Below are positions 62,383 through 64,000 of a DNA stretch of 64,000 nt, piece after piece (positions within the stretch are counted from its first letter, which is position 1; every line of letters starts with the position of its first letter). A program made the position numbers and the translations under genes. This stretch comes from Staphylococcus capitis subsp. capitis (GTDB taxonomy: Bacteria; Bacillota; Bacilli; Staphylococcales; Staphylococcaceae): contig NZ_CP145263.1 of assembly GCF_040739495.1 (NCBI RefSeq), positions 1,612,001 through 1,676,000 of the forward strand, read 5' to 3'. The notes beneath the pieces were generated by a model. It had not been told where the DNA came from. It searched no databases and worked only from the letters and a program-made list of their open reading frames with translations.

Positions 62383-62617
62383 AGGCTGAGACATAATTCA
62401 TTGTCTCAGCCTCACTTAACATATTGGCAGTAGATGTCTGAATTGAAAGTGCGCTTATATCAAGCTTCTTTCAATCCTAGTCATCCTTGCCGCGGGGCCC
62501 CAACTTGCATTGTTTGTAGAATTTCTTCCTAAAGAAATTCTACAAACAATGCAAGTTGGGGGTGGGACAACGAAAATAATTTTGACAAATTATATTTCTG
62601 TCCCACTCTCTTTTTTA
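62383..62617. repeat. Modular intergenic repeat, copy 3 (full length)
   Basis: Order on the plus strand: gaggctgagaca hairpin, conserved block, ggccccaacttgcattg core with a long perfect hairpin (gaatttctt...aagaaattc and flanks), then gtgggacaacg...tgtcccac. It is between convergent ylaI and typA. Confidence 0.88.
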
Positions 62618-62620
62618 TGT

Positions 62621-64000
62621 TTATTGATCTTCTTGCATCATTTGTTTAACACGTTTTGCTTCTTTTTCACGCGCTGATTTATTTAGGATTTTCTTTCTTA
62701 ATCTAATATTTTCTGGCGTAACTTCAACTAATTCATCGTCATTGATAAATTGTAATGCTTCTTCTAGAGTTAAAATTCTAGGACGATTCATAGTTTGAGT
62801 TTGATCTTTTGTTGCAGAACGCACGTTAGTTTGATGCTTCGCTTTCGTAATATTGACTGTTAAGTCATTTTCACGGTTATGCTCGCCAACAATCATACCC
62901 TCATAAACTTCTGTACCTGGCTCCATAAAGTTTACACCACGGTCTTCTAAGTTAATAATTGCATATGATGTTGCTTGACCTTGGTCCATAGAGATTAGAG
63001 CACCGTTACGACGACCACCAATTTGAGCCTTAACACGAGGTCTAAATTCTTCGAAAGTATGGTTAATAATACCATAACCACGTGTCATAGACATGAATTC
63101 TGTAGTGTAACCAATCATACCACGTGCTGGTACCATAAAGATAAGACGAGTTAGACCATTATCGGTAGTCATCATATCTAACATTTCACCTTTACGTGCA
63201 CCTAAAGATTCGATGACTGCACCAGCATTTTCAGAAGGCACCTCACATTGTACGCGTTCAAATGGTTCGCTTAACACACCATCGATTTCTCTTAAGATTA
63301 CTTGAGGTTTAGAAACTTGTAATTCAAAACCTTCACGTCTCATATTTTCAATTAAGATTGAAAGGTGCAACTCACCACGTCCAGCTACAATCCATGCATC
63401 TGGTTGATCAGTTTGAGTTACTTTTAATGAAACGTCTGTTTCAAGTTGTTGTTCAAGTCTTTCTTGAATTTGACGTGCAGTAACATAATCACCTTCTCGT
63501 CCAGCAAATGGTGAATTATTTACTCGGAAAGTCATTTCAAGTGTAGGTTCGTCAATACGTAAAACAGGTAATGCTTCTTGATGATCGTGTGGCGTCACTG
63601 TTTCACCAACGTTAATGTCTTCCATTCCTGATACAGCGATTAAGTCCCCTGCTTGTGCTTCTTCAATTTCTTCACGTTTTAAACCAAAGTAACCAAATAT
63701 TTTAGTTACGCGGAAATTCTTAATTGAACCATCTAATTTAATTAATGACACGTTATCTCCAACGCGCATTTTACCTCTGAATACACGTCCAACCCCTATA
63801 CGTCCAACGTAATCATTATAATCTAATAAAGCTACTTGGAATTGTAACGGTTCATCTTGATTATCAATTGGTGCTGGAACATAATCAATAATTGTTTCAA
63901 ATAAAGATTGCATATTTTCATCTTGCTTATCTGATTCAAGACTTGCTGTACCATTAACTGCTGAAGCATAGACAACTGGGAAATCTAACTGTTCATCATT
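62621..64000 (-). CDS. typA: Ribosome-associated GTPase TypA/BipA, C-terminal part
   Basis: The open frame continues past the window edge: the last 29 codons seen (LDFPVVYASAVNGTASLES...) belong to the GTPase domain. Domain II (GRIGVGRVFRGKMR), the EF-G-like domains (RVNNSPFAGREGDYVT, GRGELHLSILIENMRREG) and the TypA-specific C-terminal domain (ENDLTVNITKAKHQTNVRSA) follow. The nucleotide-binding N-terminus is outside the window. TypA assists 50S assembly and stress adaptation. Confidence 0.95.
   Translation of the reverse strand, partial: NDEQLDFPVVYASAVNGTASLESDKQDENMQSLFETIIDYVPAPIDNQDEPLQFQVALLDYNDYVGRIGVGRVFRGKMRVGDNVSLIKLDGSIKNFRVTKIFGYFGLKREEIEEAQAGDLIAVSGMEDINVGETVTPHDHQEALPVLRIDEPTLEMTFRVNNSPFAGREGDYVTARQIQERLEQQLETDVSLKVTQTDQPDAWIVAGRGELHLSILIENMRREGFELQVSKPQVILREIDGVLSEPFERVQCEVPSENAGAVIESLGARKGEMLDMMTTDNGLTRLIFMVPARGMIGYTTEFMSMTRGYGIINHTFEEFRPRVKAQIGGRRNGALISMDQGQATSYAIINLEDRGVNFMEPGTEVYEGMIVGEHNRENDLTVNITKAKHQTNVRSATKDQTQTMNRPRILTLEEALQFINDDELVEVTPENIRLRKKILNKSAREKEAKRVKQMMQEDQ

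Overview
The window is chromosomal DNA of a Staphylococcus. Gene order and protein sequence match the staphylococcal core from the mra/dcw division cluster through sdh, phe and isd to the ylb, cta, pyc and ftsW genes. Three beta-type phenol-soluble modulins, together with an isd locus that differs from that of S. aureus, suggest a coagulase-negative species such as one of the S. capitis/S. caprae kind. The species call is inference. The DNA is AT-rich and mostly ordinary core genome. The unusual parts are the isd locus (32.1-45.8 kb), the psm-beta/tRNA-Arg interval (11.6-13.0 kb) and three copies of a modular intergenic repeat.

Layout. 0-8.2 kb (minus strand): mraZ-rsmH-ftsL-pbpA-mraY-murD-divIB-ftsA(start), the cell-wall and division operon, with a candidate MraZ operator of three 10-bp repeats. 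8.3-11.5 kb: bshC, a GNAT acetyltransferase and a HAD phosphatase. 11.6-13.0 kb: three psm-beta genes with a candidate AgrA site and a perfect-consensus cre, tRNA-Arg(UCU), and a gene-poor interval with hairpins and a small tandem repeat. 13.0-27.4 kb: yfcE-type phosphodiesterase, rdgB, murI, sdhBAC, uvrC, trxA, mutS2, polX, cvpA, zapA, rnhC. 27.4-32.0 kb: pheT and pheS behind a T-box leader, and a SpoU-type rRNA methyltransferase.

32.1-45.8 kb: haem-iron acquisition. A minus-strand operon encodes isdC, a membrane-anchored NEAT protein in the isdD position, isdE, isdF, a dedicated ATPase (isdL-like), srtB and isdG. Divergent from it are three wall-anchored protein genes: an LPETG protein interrupted by a frameshift in its signal peptide, an isdA orthologue with an expanded stalk, and a 1261-residue isdB/isdH-like receptor with three canonical and three atypical NEAT-like modules. 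All four transcription units carry Fur-box-like palindromes. The expected flow is haemoglobin capture at the surface (IsdB/H-like), then IsdA, IsdC, the membrane NEAT protein and IsdE, import through IsdF-IsdL, and haem opening by IsdG.

46-64 kb: rpmF, yceD-like, tmcAL, coaD, rsmD, ylbG, glpQ, ylbF, a CAP protein, ctaM, ctaB/ctaA (haem O and haem A synthesis), pyc, ftsW, ylaN, ylaL, ylaI and the C-terminal part of typA. Start codons were adjusted where a Shine-Dalgarno sequence or the family length favoured an internal start.
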